64,000 bases of DNA from Azotimanducus sp965220185 (GTDB taxonomy: Bacteria; Pseudomonadota; Gammaproteobacteria; Pseudomonadales; Azotimanducaceae), in the NCBI GenBank assembly GCA_965220185.1, contig OZ244807.1, positions 2,170,001 to 2,234,000 on the forward strand, given 5' to 3'. The notes under the pieces were generated by a model. It did not search any database, was not told the origin of the DNA, and was given only the letters and a program-made list of their open reading frames with translations. The position numbers and the translations under genes are program-made. Below are positions 10,299 through 17,678 of this stretch, piece after piece (the first letter of the stretch is position 1; each line of letters begins with the position of its first letter).

Positions 10299-10404
10299 GC
10301 CGCGAATTTCGGGGGGGGGGGGGGGGGGGGGGGGGGCAGGCAGATTGAGTCAATTGAAGCGCCAGCGCAGCCGGGCGCATCATGTGGCGGATGTTCTTAA
10401 GCAT
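10258..10404 (-). CDS. Short upstream ORF reading through the C-tract (48 aa)
   Basis: Starting at an ATG, this frame reads MLKNIRHMMRPAALALQLTQ, then SAC, eight prolines from the C-tract and a tail ending GGYPVM-stop. Its stop lies inside the beginning of the giant secreted gene in another frame, so the two overlap by 41 bases. With a tract of 25 or 28 C instead of 26, this start would be fused in frame to the giant protein. It could be a translationally coupled leader or an alternative N-terminus. It has no recognisable domain and could be fortuitous. Confidence 0.35.
   Translation of the reverse strand: MLKNIRHMMRPAALALQLTQSACPPPPPPPPRNSRHARREGPGGYPVM
10311..10336. repeat. 26-base G-tract (C-tract on the coding strand)
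   Basis: An uninterrupted run of 26 G on the plus strand lies 12 bases upstream of the ATG of the giant secreted gene, where a ribosome binding site would be expected. Runs of this length slip readily during replication, so the tract could switch expression or choose between two N-termini. A sequencing or assembly artefact is the main alternative. Confidence 0.85.
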
Positions 10405-10582
10405 AGCCCCGGCACCCGTGTTGCCTTCACATAAAGGCGCGCATTATCTCAAAAGTTATCGCATCAGTCATTTCGGAACCCATCTCATGAATCAATAGGG
10501 CATTGGCGGGCATCACATGCAATCGCTTCGCTCATGGCGGCATGCCATAAGCGCGCAGCTGGCCTCGACATTCGCTCCCGCT

Positions 10583-10604
10583 GGGCATCATGCACATAAG
10601 TCCC
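10583..10604. repeat. Solo decayed terminal repeat upstream of the SDR gene
   Basis: Read on the minus strand this is GGGACTTATGTGCATGATGC and two more C. It matches the 3' end of the TnpB element at 12220 (GGGACTTATATACATGATGC) at all but two positions. It lies about 40 bases before the SDR start codon, so it may sit in that gene's promoter or leader. No other part of the element is present. The rest of 10405-10644 shows no gene; a direct promoter call is not possible. Confidence 0.6.
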
Positions 10605-10644
10605 TTACAATTCGCGCCTTCACACATGACGAGAGCATGTTTCC

Positions 10645-11508
10645 ATGAGCATGAACTTCGCAGGAAGAGTGGCCATTGTCACCGGCGCTGGTGGCGGCCT
10701 CGGCAAGTGTCACGCCCTTGAACTTGCCAAGCGCGGCGCGAAGGTGGTGGTCAACGACCTTGGCGGCTCGGTGGATGGCACAGGCGGCAACTCCGAAGCC
10801 ACTTTGCAGGTGGTCGATGAAATCAAGTCCGCTGGTGGCGAAGCCATCGCCAACGGCGCTTCGGTCAGCGACGAGAAGGGCGTTGCCGGTCTTGTATCGT
10901 CGTGCATGGATGCCTTCGGACGCGTCGATATCCTCATTAACAACGCGGGCATCCTGCGCGACAAGAGCTTCCATAAGATGACCATGAGTGATTTTCGCGC
11001 GGTTGTTGAAGTGCATCTGTTCGGCGCCGCCATGTGTTCCCACGCCGTATGGCCAATCATGCGCGAGCAGGGTTACGGGCGCATCGTCATGACCACCTCG
11101 CCGACCGGCCTCTACGGCAACTTCGGACAGGCCAACTACGGCGCCGCCAAGCTGGCGCAGGTCGGACTCATGAACTCGCTCAAGATCGAAGGTGCCAAGT
11201 ACAACATCCACACCAATGCGATTTCCCCGGTGGCCGCCACGCGCATGACCCAGGACCTGATGCCAGAGGAAGCGCTCTCAAAGGTGGCACCTGAGCTGGT
11301 GACCCCCGCGGTCATGTATCTGTGCAGCGAAGAAGCCCCGAACGGCATCATCCTGCAAGCGCAAGGCGGCAGCTACGGCACCGCGGCCATCGTCGAGCAT
11401 CTCAATGTCGAACTCGGCGATCATGCGACCGCTGAGGACATTGCCGAACACTTTGAAGAAATAACCGACCTCGCCGGGGCGCAGCCGCGCGGCCGGCTGC
11501 AGCTTTAG
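10645..11508 (+). CDS. SDR-family dehydrogenase, (3R)-hydroxyacyl-CoA dehydrogenase-like
   Basis: A 287-residue classical-fold short-chain dehydrogenase. It has the cofactor motif TGAGGGLG (about residues 14-21), NNAG near residue 98, and the catalytic Ser...Tyr-x3-Lys set in TTSPTGLYGNFGQANYGAAK. The VNDLGGS segment after the second beta strand and the long C-terminal part resemble the dehydrogenase domain of peroxisomal-type multifunctional enzyme 2, which oxidises (3R)-hydroxyacyl-CoA to 3-ketoacyl-CoA. The start is ATGAGCATG; an in-frame second ATG two codons later is possible. Nearby acyl-CoA dehydrogenases and a CoA-transferase fit a role in acyl-CoA or sterol-like side-chain degradation, but the substrate is not shown by sequence. 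Confidence 0.88.
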   Translation: MSMNFAGRVAIVTGAGGGLGKCHALELAKRGAKVVVNDLGGSVDGTGGNSEATLQVVDEIKSAGGEAIANGASVSDEKGVAGLVSSCMDAFGRVDILINNAGILRDKSFHKMTMSDFRAVVEVHLFGAAMCSHAVWPIMREQGYGRIVMTTSPTGLYGNFGQANYGAAKLAQVGLMNSLKIEGAKYNIHTNAISPVAATRMTQDLMPEEALSKVAPELVTPAVMYLCSEEAPNGIILQAQGGSYGTAAIVEHLNVELGDHATAEDIAEHFEEITDLAGAQPRGRLQL

Positions 11509-11542
11509 GCGCAAGATCGGACGCCAAGCGGGAGGTTCACAC

Positions 11543-11731
11543 ATGGCTGGCGGAGTCATGTCACTTGTTATCACATGTCTCATCACGGGCGTGCTTTGGT
11601 TCGCACTTGGGAGTCGCTTCTCTCTCTCCGAAGAAAGCGAGCAAAACGACATCCTGAACCTCGCGGTTTATGCGGGGATCATCCTTCCGTTCGCGTTCCT
11701 ATTTGTCTATTTTGCGCTTGATCTGAAATGA
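11543..11731 (+). CDS. Small two-helix membrane protein (62 aa)
   Basis: The ORF is preceded by a clear Shine-Dalgarno sequence (GGGAGG, about 8 bases upstream) and starts 34 bases after the SDR gene, suggesting a shared transcript. It encodes two hydrophobic stretches (MSLVITCLITGVLWFALG and AGIILPFAFLFVYFAL) separated by a short acidic loop (SEESEQND). It ends with LDLK. No family is recognised. It overlaps the 3' end of the convergent XRE gene by 25 bases. Confidence 0.65.
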   Translation: MAGGVMSLVITCLITGVLWFALGSRFSLSEESEQNDILNLAVYAGIILPFAFLFVYFALDLK

Positions 11732-12051
11732 CGTGTGGTCGGCATTTCTGATTTGCCGCGAACAAACCCCACGCGGTAGCCAAATGGCCGGCCAATTTTA
11801 TTGAGCGTGTCGAGCGTCGGATTCCCTTGACCGAGCTCAACCTCGGCGAGAATCCGCGTCGCGATACCGACAATGCGCGTAGCATAGTCTTTCTGGCTCA
11901 TTCCAGCGATTTTGCGCATGTTCCGCACGGCTTCGCCGAGGCTGAGTTCGTTGTTTTCGATGGCACGAATCAACTCGCGCTTTGTGAGTGCGGCGGACTT
12001 GCGTGCTGGTAGCGGATTTCGATGTCTTTGCGCCAGCAAACTGCGCGGCAT
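11707..12051 (-). CDS. XRE-family helix-turn-helix protein, HipB-like antitoxin
   Basis: A 114-residue reading frame. Residues about 35-90 form an XRE helix-turn-helix (LGEAVRNMRKIAGMSQKDYA...ILAEVELGQGNPTLDTLNKI), followed by GYRVGFV, a pattern typical of small antitoxin-type regulators paired with HipA-like kinases. The start is uncertain: the ATG used here lies inside the HipA remnant in another frame, and the usual beginning of such proteins would be near LPARKSAALTKRELI. HipA-type partners normally follow the regulator; here only a 5' HipA fragment precedes it, so this is probably an orphaned antitoxin. It overlaps the convergent small membrane gene. Confidence 0.72.
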   Translation of the reverse strand: MPRSLLAQRHRNPLPARKSAALTKRELIRAIENNELSLGEAVRNMRKIAGMSQKDYATRIVGIATRILAEVELGQGNPTLDTLNKIGRPFGYRVGFVRGKSEMPTTRHFRSSAK

Positions 12052-12169
12052 ATTCGGGCAGATACTCGAATTGACAGGCGCCAGCAAGACCACGAGCTTC
12101 GTCGAACGCAGTGAGCGCGGCCGCAGGCCGCCAGCGCCCGCCACGGAAGATTTCAAAAGTTGCCAGCAT
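12034..12169 (-). pseudogene. HipA-like kinase, N-terminal remnant
   Basis: From ATG the frame reads MLATFEIFRGGRWRPAAALT and continues to FEYLPEYAAQFAG, about 46 residues resembling the N-terminal domain of HipA-like toxins that begin with a short beta-rich segment. After this, similarity stops, and the XRE gene begins in a different frame. The kinase domain is absent, so the toxin is dead. The order hipA fragment then xre suggests a rearrangement rather than simple truncation. Confidence 0.5.
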
Positions 12170-12219
12170 CTCCAATGACGATGTGATGAATCACTAAAGT
12201 GGGCTAAATATAGCAGAAA

Positions 12220-13485
12220 GGGACTTATATACATGATGCCGGAACACTGGCACCTGCTATCCTTTGACGTTTCACAGGCCGACCGATGTCGCCACCTCCA
12301 CGTCCAGCAGCCCCAATCCCTTCAGGCCAATATATTCAATGCGGCATTGATGTCTGCGTTGTCGGCATGCCCGCACGCCAAGCATTTGAACTTCGCTTGG
12401 GTGGGTCTATTGTTTTTGTCGATGAACCCGCATCGTGAACACGTCTGGGACGTGTATTGAGGGTTCACTTCAATCAACCGTGCTGACTTGTAGCTGAGCT
12501 TGTATTTCAAGCCGCTCCATCCGGTGTTGAGGATGGCTTTGTTCAGCCCAGCGTATCGCCTGACGCGCCTGCCCGGTTCGTTCATTGTCCCTTTCGCCGA
12601 AGCCGTCATGCCTTTGGTGTTGAGCTTCTCGACAATCACCGCGCCTGCCTTCGCGGCGACCCGCTTGGACGCATGATGCTGCCAGTTGTCTCGAAAGCAA
12701 CGGATGTTGCGGCAGACCTTCGATAGACGTTGCTTTGTCACTTCTCTTCGCTTTGATTTGATCACTTGTCGTTCCATGCGGCGCTGGTACCGACGCTTCC
12801 GACATTCAAGGCGTTCGAGACGCTCACTGTCCAACCTCATGATCTCACCGTCGCTTGTGGCGACCTGTGCCACGTTCATATCGACACCGACAGCGCGACC
12901 ATCGTCGATACGTTCAACTTCGCACGCAGGGACTCGGTACCGCACAACGGCATACCATCGTCCGCACTCACGTTTGATGGTCACCGAACGGGCTTCGTGG
13001 TCACGGTACGGGTCTTCACCTTTGCGGGCGAGACGGAACCAGCCAAGTTTCTGCAATCGGATGCTGTTTTCTGACAGTTGGAAGTGTCCGGGTTCAGGGA
13101 ACGTGACTGTTCGTGTTCGATACTTCGACTTGTACTTCGGACGACCGGCTTGATGCTTGAAGCACCTCTCCCACGCGAGGGCTTGATCCTTGAGCGCATG
13201 CCGAACAGCGCCGAACGGCAGCACCCGCAGCCAGTCTGTCTTCGCTCGAAGTTGTGTGAAGACCTTTCCGGTTGATTCAAACCAAGTTGATGGCTTCGGA
13301 AGCACCCACGGAATTCGTTCATGCCACGCATTCGGTTCCATACCCAGATACACGCACCAGTGACCTGCATGAGCTTCTGATGCTTCGCACGGGTGCGCGG
13401 AAGCAGGCGGTAGCGGGTTGTGCGATGGGCGTATTCCATGTTGTTATTTTACTTGATTTTGTCCGGCGTTATGTATATAAGTCCC
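12220..13485 (-). mobile_element. TnpB-only insertion element with 15-bp terminal inverted repeats (copy A)
   Basis: The element is 1,266 bp and bounded by perfect 15-bp inverted repeats GGGACTTATATACAT (12220-12234) and its complement (13471-13485). Inside is a single tnpB-type gene; no TnpA transposase is present. The 3' end beyond the gene carries a GATGCCGG...CTGGCACC inverted motif, where IS605-family elements encode their guide (omega) RNA. Long perfect terminal inverted repeats are unusual for IS200/IS605 elements, which end in subterminal hairpins. Other copies and derivatives occur at 14.9, 22.6, 26.3 and 61.8 kb. Confidence 0.8.
12322..13439 (-). pseudogene. tnpB: TnpB RNA-guided nuclease (IS605 OrfB family), frameshifted
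   Basis: The start MEYAHRTTRYRLLPRTRAKH matches the other copies. Compared with the 27.2-kb copy, 25 bases are missing between short GCAT repeats, which shifts the frame after about residue 37. The remaining 330 residues are intact. RuvC-like residues are visible in VGVDMNVAQVA, VIVEKLNTKGM and CGHADNADINAA. The zinc ribbon is CSRCGF...CLACGH. The gene ends NILA-stop, about 30 residues earlier than copy D. TnpB is known to be an omega-RNA-guided DNA nuclease. This copy would only work if translation begins internally at MYLGMEPNAWHERIPWVL or if the shift is a sequencing error. Confidence 0.85.
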
Positions 13486-13620
13486 GGGTATAGCACATGG
13501 TTGATGCATGATAACTTCCATTATCAGTCACCAAAAACCAATTGGTTCGTGCCGGTGGATATATTCGGGACATATAGACGACTCCGAAAAAATCATCGAG
13601 CGAGGTCGGATGCAGTTTGT

Positions 13621-14805
13621 TCAGATGAGCGTGTTCTCTCTTATGTAGTCGTGCATGGACGGGATAGGGATTGTGAGATCGCCTGTGGTGTCTTGCTGAA
13701 GGACACCACAACGAACCAACGTGTCAAACGCATCCTCATAGGACAGGTCATGTTCAATCAGGGGGTGCGTCGTATAGGCGCGTTCCACAGCTTCACGGAT
13801 CGTGTATGTGTCTGCGTTCCTGCCCTTCGGTACCGCCAAAACCACTTCACGCAGCAATGGTGCGGGAATGGTTTGGGTTCGTCTCGCATAGTAGTCTTCG
13901 CGACGTGTTTGTGATGCGTGTTGTATTGCGTTCAAATCACATTCGGCCAGTCGCCCGTTGACCCGGATGAGCGCTTCACCAAGAGAACGTAATGCGTTTG
14001 TCAGATGCTGCGGCCACCCCATGGATTCATCAACAACGAGTTGTTGGATTGGTGTGAGGTCGCATTCGTGACAATCGATTCCGAATTCTTCATTGGCGAG
14101 AAACGCATTCAAGGCGCGTATGACTTCGTTTTCGTGTAGTGGCTGGAGGGTTGTCACGCTGTCAGAGGCGGTACGGGAGATCCCAAGTTGCTTGAGTTTT
14201 CCTTCGGTGTTGCTTAAGCCGCCAGCAATTACCGAGACATTGCCACTATTCCCCGCATGCAGGTCTAAAAGAATTGAACTCTTTCCGCTAGGGAGATCGC
14301 CGTCTGTGTTCTGTGCTTCGTCAAGGAACAAAAGCAACGGTTTGCTTGGATCCGTTCTGAGACTCATCAGTTGACGAACGGTTGGCATGTCTACCGGCGG
14401 TGTTGTTGTGGCTGCTGATCCGCCGCCCTCTAAGCCGAACGCTTTGATGCCGCCTCGGACTGTCTCGTGTCTTGACTGGCGCAGTTGTGCTGCGACATCT
14501 GGTTCGAGTTCTTCAAGGACTTCAAACAAGGCAACGTTCGGTTGGTGGATATGTGCGGAATTCAAATGTGCGGTGTCACATTCGCTTCGTAGCCTTTCTT
14601 TGAGGTGTTCGAGCAACGCCGTTTTGCCTGCGCCCGGCGCACCTTGAAAAACGACCGTGTTCCCTTGGGGTTTCCCTGCTCGTAAATTGCGGAACACCCG
14701 TTGCGCCATGTCCATCTCTTCTTGCCGACCTGTGAAAAACCGCGGTGATTGACGATCAGATTCGTCAATATAAGATTGAACACCCAAGGGATTGAACTGG
14801 CTCAT
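13621..14805 (-). CDS. Stand-alone AAA+ ATPase, paralogue 1
   Basis: A 394-residue protein. The start is set at MSQFNPLGVQSYIDESDR because it aligns with the starts of paralogue 2 (MHPFNTEAVQFFVDKGDR) and the third fragment (MNFNPQTLQAHIDESDR). Walker A is GAPGAGKT, Walker B LLLFLDEAQN, followed by a sensor-like VIAGGLSNTE segment and a conserved MGWPQHLTNALRSLGEALI stretch. The C-terminal part looks like a winged-helix lid and ends IPIPSMHDYI. It belongs to the Orc/Cdc6-like or TniB/ExeA-like P-loop group; the exact family is unresolved. It sits directly behind a tnpB 5' fragment in the same orientation and inside the same terminal repeats, so it looks like cargo of a TnpB-type element. Codon use is less GC-rich than the neighbouring core genes. 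Confidence 0.85.
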   Translation of the reverse strand: MSQFNPLGVQSYIDESDRQSPRFFTGRQEEMDMAQRVFRNLRAGKPQGNTVVFQGAPGAGKTALLEHLKERLRSECDTAHLNSAHIHQPNVALFEVLEELEPDVAAQLRQSRHETVRGGIKAFGLEGGGSAATTTPPVDMPTVRQLMSLRTDPSKPLLLFLDEAQNTDGDLPSGKSSILLDLHAGNSGNVSVIAGGLSNTEGKLKQLGISRTASDSVTTLQPLHENEVIRALNAFLANEEFGIDCHECDLTPIQQLVVDESMGWPQHLTNALRSLGEALIRVNGRLAECDLNAIQHASQTRREDYYARRTQTIPAPLLREVVLAVPKGRNADTYTIREAVERAYTTHPLIEHDLSYEDAFDTLVRCGVLQQDTTGDLTIPIPSMHDYIRENTLI

Positions 14806-14937
14806 CAAACGACTTAATAAATATCGGAGATACCTTTCGATTCCATCATAGGCCTCGTTGGTGGAGTCGAGCATGCCCGCCGTTTGGGAGGGACGGGTCG
14901 CAAATCGGCTTGTTCATCGGCCGTGTCCTGAGCGTGC

Positions 14938-15160
14938 CCGCTCGAAGTTGTGTGAAGATCTTTCCGGTTGATTCAAACCGAGTTGATGGCTTCGGAAGCA
15001 CCCACGGAATTCGTTCATGCCACGCATATTCCTCTTCGTTCCGTTCGAGCATCTGATTCCACACATAGACACATGCGCCGGTCACTTGCCACAACAGTTG
15101 ATGCTTCGCGCGGGTGCGCGGAAGCAGGCGGTAGCGGGTTGTGCGATGGGCGTATTCCAT
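14938..15160 (-). pseudogene. TnpB 5' fragment (copy B), first ~74 codons
   Basis: The start MEYAHRTTRYRLLPRTRAKH continues through WHERIPWVLPKPSTRFESTG to FTQLRA, then similarity stops. Upstream it keeps the element's leader and terminal repeat (ATGTATATAAGTCCC at 15192-15206). The AAA+ ATPase follows in the same orientation. The breakpoint is within a few codons of the one in copy C at 22.55 kb. Confidence 0.8.
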
Positions 15161-15191
15161 GTTGTTATTTTACTTGATTTTGTCCGGCACT

Positions 15192-15206
15192 ATGTATATA
15201 AGTCCC
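15192..15206. repeat. Terminal repeat of TnpB-type element (copy B)
   Basis: ATGTATATAAGTCCC, identical to the right end of copy A. It marks the 5' boundary of the segment that carries the tnpB fragment and AAA+ ATPase 1. A left partner is not perfect; GGGACATATAGAC at about 13568 may be a decayed one. Just beyond, at 15240-15267, is a degenerate copy of the hairpin found at 38969-39002 (TCTGAACAAGTCTATCCTTG). Confidence 0.75.
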
Positions 15207-15268
15207 TTTTTTTCGCAGGAGTTCCTGTCTCCAAGCAAGCTCTGAACAAGTCTATCCTTGGACTTACA

Positions 15269-16483
15269 TCACAACGAAGCCGATGTCGGCACATCCTTGA
15301 ATGCGACGCCTTTGTCCACTCGAATATCCTGCGGCATGCCGAGGACGCGCTCGGCGATGATATTGGCCATGATCTCGTCGGTGCCGCCAGCGATGCGAAG
15401 ACCGGGAATCGCCATGTACACCTCTTGGAAGAGCGCCTCCTGCTCGGTCAGTTGCGGGTCGCGAATCGCGCCGGTCATGTCCATAAGATCCATTGCGAAA
15501 TTCGCCATCTCCTGCGCCTTCGGCGCGCCTACGAGCTTGCCGATGGAGCTTTCAGGACCGGGCGTTGCGCCTCTTGAGAGCGCGCTCATGGTACGAAAAC
15601 CCGCGTACTTGAGACCCGATTCCTGACAATACCAGTCAGCGAGCTTGGCGCGCACAGCACTATCCTCAATCGCCGGGCGGTCATTGATATAGGTGCTTTG
15701 CGCGAGATCGAACACACGCTTGAAGTTCACTCCACCGCCGCCGGATCCGATCGACATGCGCTCGTTCATCAGGGTCGTGATCGACACCTGCCAGCCTTGC
15801 CCGACTTCACCGAGGCGCTGCGCATCGGGAATGCGCACATCGTTGAAATAGACTTCATTGAAGTTGGCATCGCCCGAGATTTGCTTGATGGGCTTGATCT
15901 CAATGCCAGGGGACTTCATCGATAAGAAGAAATAGGTCAGGCCCTTGTGCTTTGGCACATCCGGGTCCGAGCGTGTCACGAGAATCCCGTAGTCGCTGTA
16001 ATGAGCGCCCGAAGTCCAGATCTTCTGGCCGTTGATCACCCAGTCATCGCCATCGCGCACGGCGCTCGTGCGAAGCGCCGCCAAGTCCGAGCCACCCGCA
16101 GGCTCGCTAAAGAGCTGGCACCAGATTTCCTCACCGCTTGCGAGCGGCGGCAGGTAGCGCTTCTTCTGCTCTTCCGTCGCATACGCCATCATCGTCGGGC
16201 CAGCCATGCCCTGGCCGATGGCGAAGATGCCGGACAGTTCGCCAACCTTGCCTTCTTCCTGGCCGAAAATAACCTGCTCCATCGCCGAGCCGCCGCGGCA
16301 GCCGTACTCTTCTGGCCAGCGAATGCACGCCCATCCAGCATCATACTTGCGCTTTTGCCAGAGCTTCGATTGCGCGATGTAATCGAGGCCTGCAAGCTCC
16401 TGTTCGGTCGGCGTATTGGCCCGCATCCACGCGCGAGCTTCTTCTCTCAAGCGTGCTTCTTCTGGGGAATCGTTGAAGTCCAT
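15269..16483 (-). CDS. Acyl-CoA dehydrogenase, subunit/paralogue 1
   Basis: A 404-residue flavoenzyme of the acyl-CoA dehydrogenase family, which introduces an alpha,beta double bond into acyl-CoA. The FAD/acyl-CoA binding segment QLFSEPAGGSDLAALRTSA and the C-terminal signature IAGGTDEIMANIIAERVLG are clear. Length is normal. It lies 31 bases downstream of a second, divergent acyl-CoA dehydrogenase in the same direction. In sterol and bile-acid degradation such adjacent pairs form heterotetramers in which only one subunit carries the base; that arrangement is plausible here but is not demonstrated by sequence. Confidence 0.92.
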   Translation of the reverse strand: MDFNDSPEEARLREEARAWMRANTPTEQELAGLDYIAQSKLWQKRKYDAGWACIRWPEEYGCRGGSAMEQVIFGQEEGKVGELSGIFAIGQGMAGPTMMAYATEEQKKRYLPPLASGEEIWCQLFSEPAGGSDLAALRTSAVRDGDDWVINGQKIWTSGAHYSDYGILVTRSDPDVPKHKGLTYFFLSMKSPGIEIKPIKQISGDANFNEVYFNDVRIPDAQRLGEVGQGWQVSITTLMNERMSIGSGGGGVNFKRVFDLAQSTYINDRPAIEDSAVRAKLADWYCQESGLKYAGFRTMSALSRGATPGPESSIGKLVGAPKAQEMANFAMDLMDMTGAIRDPQLTEQEALFQEVYMAIPGLRIAGGTDEIMANIIAERVLGMPQDIRVDKGVAFKDVPTSASL

Positions 16484-16514
16484 GGTGATCTCTCTTATGT
16501 TTTGAAGTGTAAGT

Positions 16515-17636
16515 TCAGGCGGCTAGATTGCTGTGCTCGATACCAGTGATGAGCTTCTCCTGCCAAGCCGCCTCGCTGCCGATGTTGACCGACAGCAGCT
16601 TGGCGCGCCGGTACAGGAACTGACAGTCGAACTCCCAGGTAAAGCCCATGCCGCCATGCGTTTGAATATTCTCCTTGGACGCATAGTAGAAGGCTTGCGT
16701 TGCGCTCACGCGCGCGGTCGCCGCCGCAACCGGGAGTTCGGATGCATTGGTGTCGAGCGCCCATGCGCCGTAGTAGCAATTCGAGCGCGCCAGCGTGTTC
16801 TTGACATAGGCATTTGCAAGCTTGTGCTTGATCGCTTGGAAGCTTGCGATTGGACGACCAAACGCATAGCGCTGCATGGCGTAGTCGCGCGCCATGTTGA
16901 GCGCCCGGTCGGCGCCACCCACCTGCTCCCAGGCGAACAGCACCGCCGCTTGGTCGAAGAGCTTTTTCGTCAGCGCCCAGCCTTCGCCGTCCGCGCCCAA
17001 GGGTTCTGCAGGCGCGCCGTCAAGCACAAGCTGCACGTGCGACCTTGACGGATCGAGCGTCGTGACCGGTGACTTGGAGACGCCTGATGCCGACAGATCA
17101 GTGATCCAGAGACTCGCGCCATCACCCTTGTCACTCGCCGCCACGACAATCGCGAAGTCCGCGACATCGCCGTCGGCCACGGGCAGCTTGACGCCTGTCA
17201 AGGCGCCGTTGTTGGCGCGCGTTTCAATGAGTTTTGGTGTTTGCCGACCGTGTCGCTCAGCAAGCGCGAAGGTGCCGATGGCCTCGCCCGCCGCGAGCTT
17301 CGGCAGCCACGCTTCCTTTTGCGCCTGCGTTCCCGCCATCAGCAAGGCTTCGGTGGCAAGATAGACTGAGGATGAATAGGGAATTGGCGCGACGGCGCGA
17401 CCGAGTTCTTCGGCGAGCACGCATAATGCGAGGCGGTCCATGGCAAGGCCGCCAAACTGTTCGGGAATGGCGACGGCCGTCCATCCCTGCGCCACAACAG
17501 CCTGCCACAACGACTTGGAATAGGGCGCATCGCCTTCAAGAACGCTGCGCACTTCCGTCATGTCGGACTTGTCGGCGAGCAGACGAGCCGCCTGGTCGCG
17601 CAGAAGGTTGTGTTCTTCATCGAACTCGAAGTTCAT
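16515..17636 (-). CDS. Acyl-CoA dehydrogenase, subunit/paralogue 2
   Basis: A 373-residue acyl-CoA dehydrogenase. The start MNFEFDEEHNLLRDQ is chosen because homologues begin with a similar DF/EF-D/E-E-x-x-x-L-R segment; an upstream start would add eight residues. The middle domain is shorter and less conserved than in its neighbour (FALAERHG rather than FSEPAGGSD). The C-terminal helical domain has YAMQRYAFGRPIASFQAIKH and QTHGGMGFTWE, where many enzymes carry a catalytic or binding motif. It is the first gene of the pair and is divergent from nadE with a 42-base gap, so the promoters overlap. Confidence 0.9.
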   Translation of the reverse strand: MNFEFDEEHNLLRDQAARLLADKSDMTEVRSVLEGDAPYSKSLWQAVVAQGWTAVAIPEQFGGLAMDRLALCVLAEELGRAVAPIPYSSSVYLATEALLMAGTQAQKEAWLPKLAAGEAIGTFALAERHGRQTPKLIETRANNGALTGVKLPVADGDVADFAIVVAASDKGDGASLWITDLSASGVSKSPVTTLDPSRSHVQLVLDGAPAEPLGADGEGWALTKKLFDQAAVLFAWEQVGGADRALNMARDYAMQRYAFGRPIASFQAIKHKLANAYVKNTLARSNCYYGAWALDTNASELPVAAATARVSATQAFYYASKENIQTHGGMGFTWEFDCQFLYRRAKLLSVNIGSEAAWQEKLITGIEHSNLAA

Positions 17637-17678
17637 ATTGCGTATTTCCTTTAGAATCAATCAAAGCAATTAGCTATT

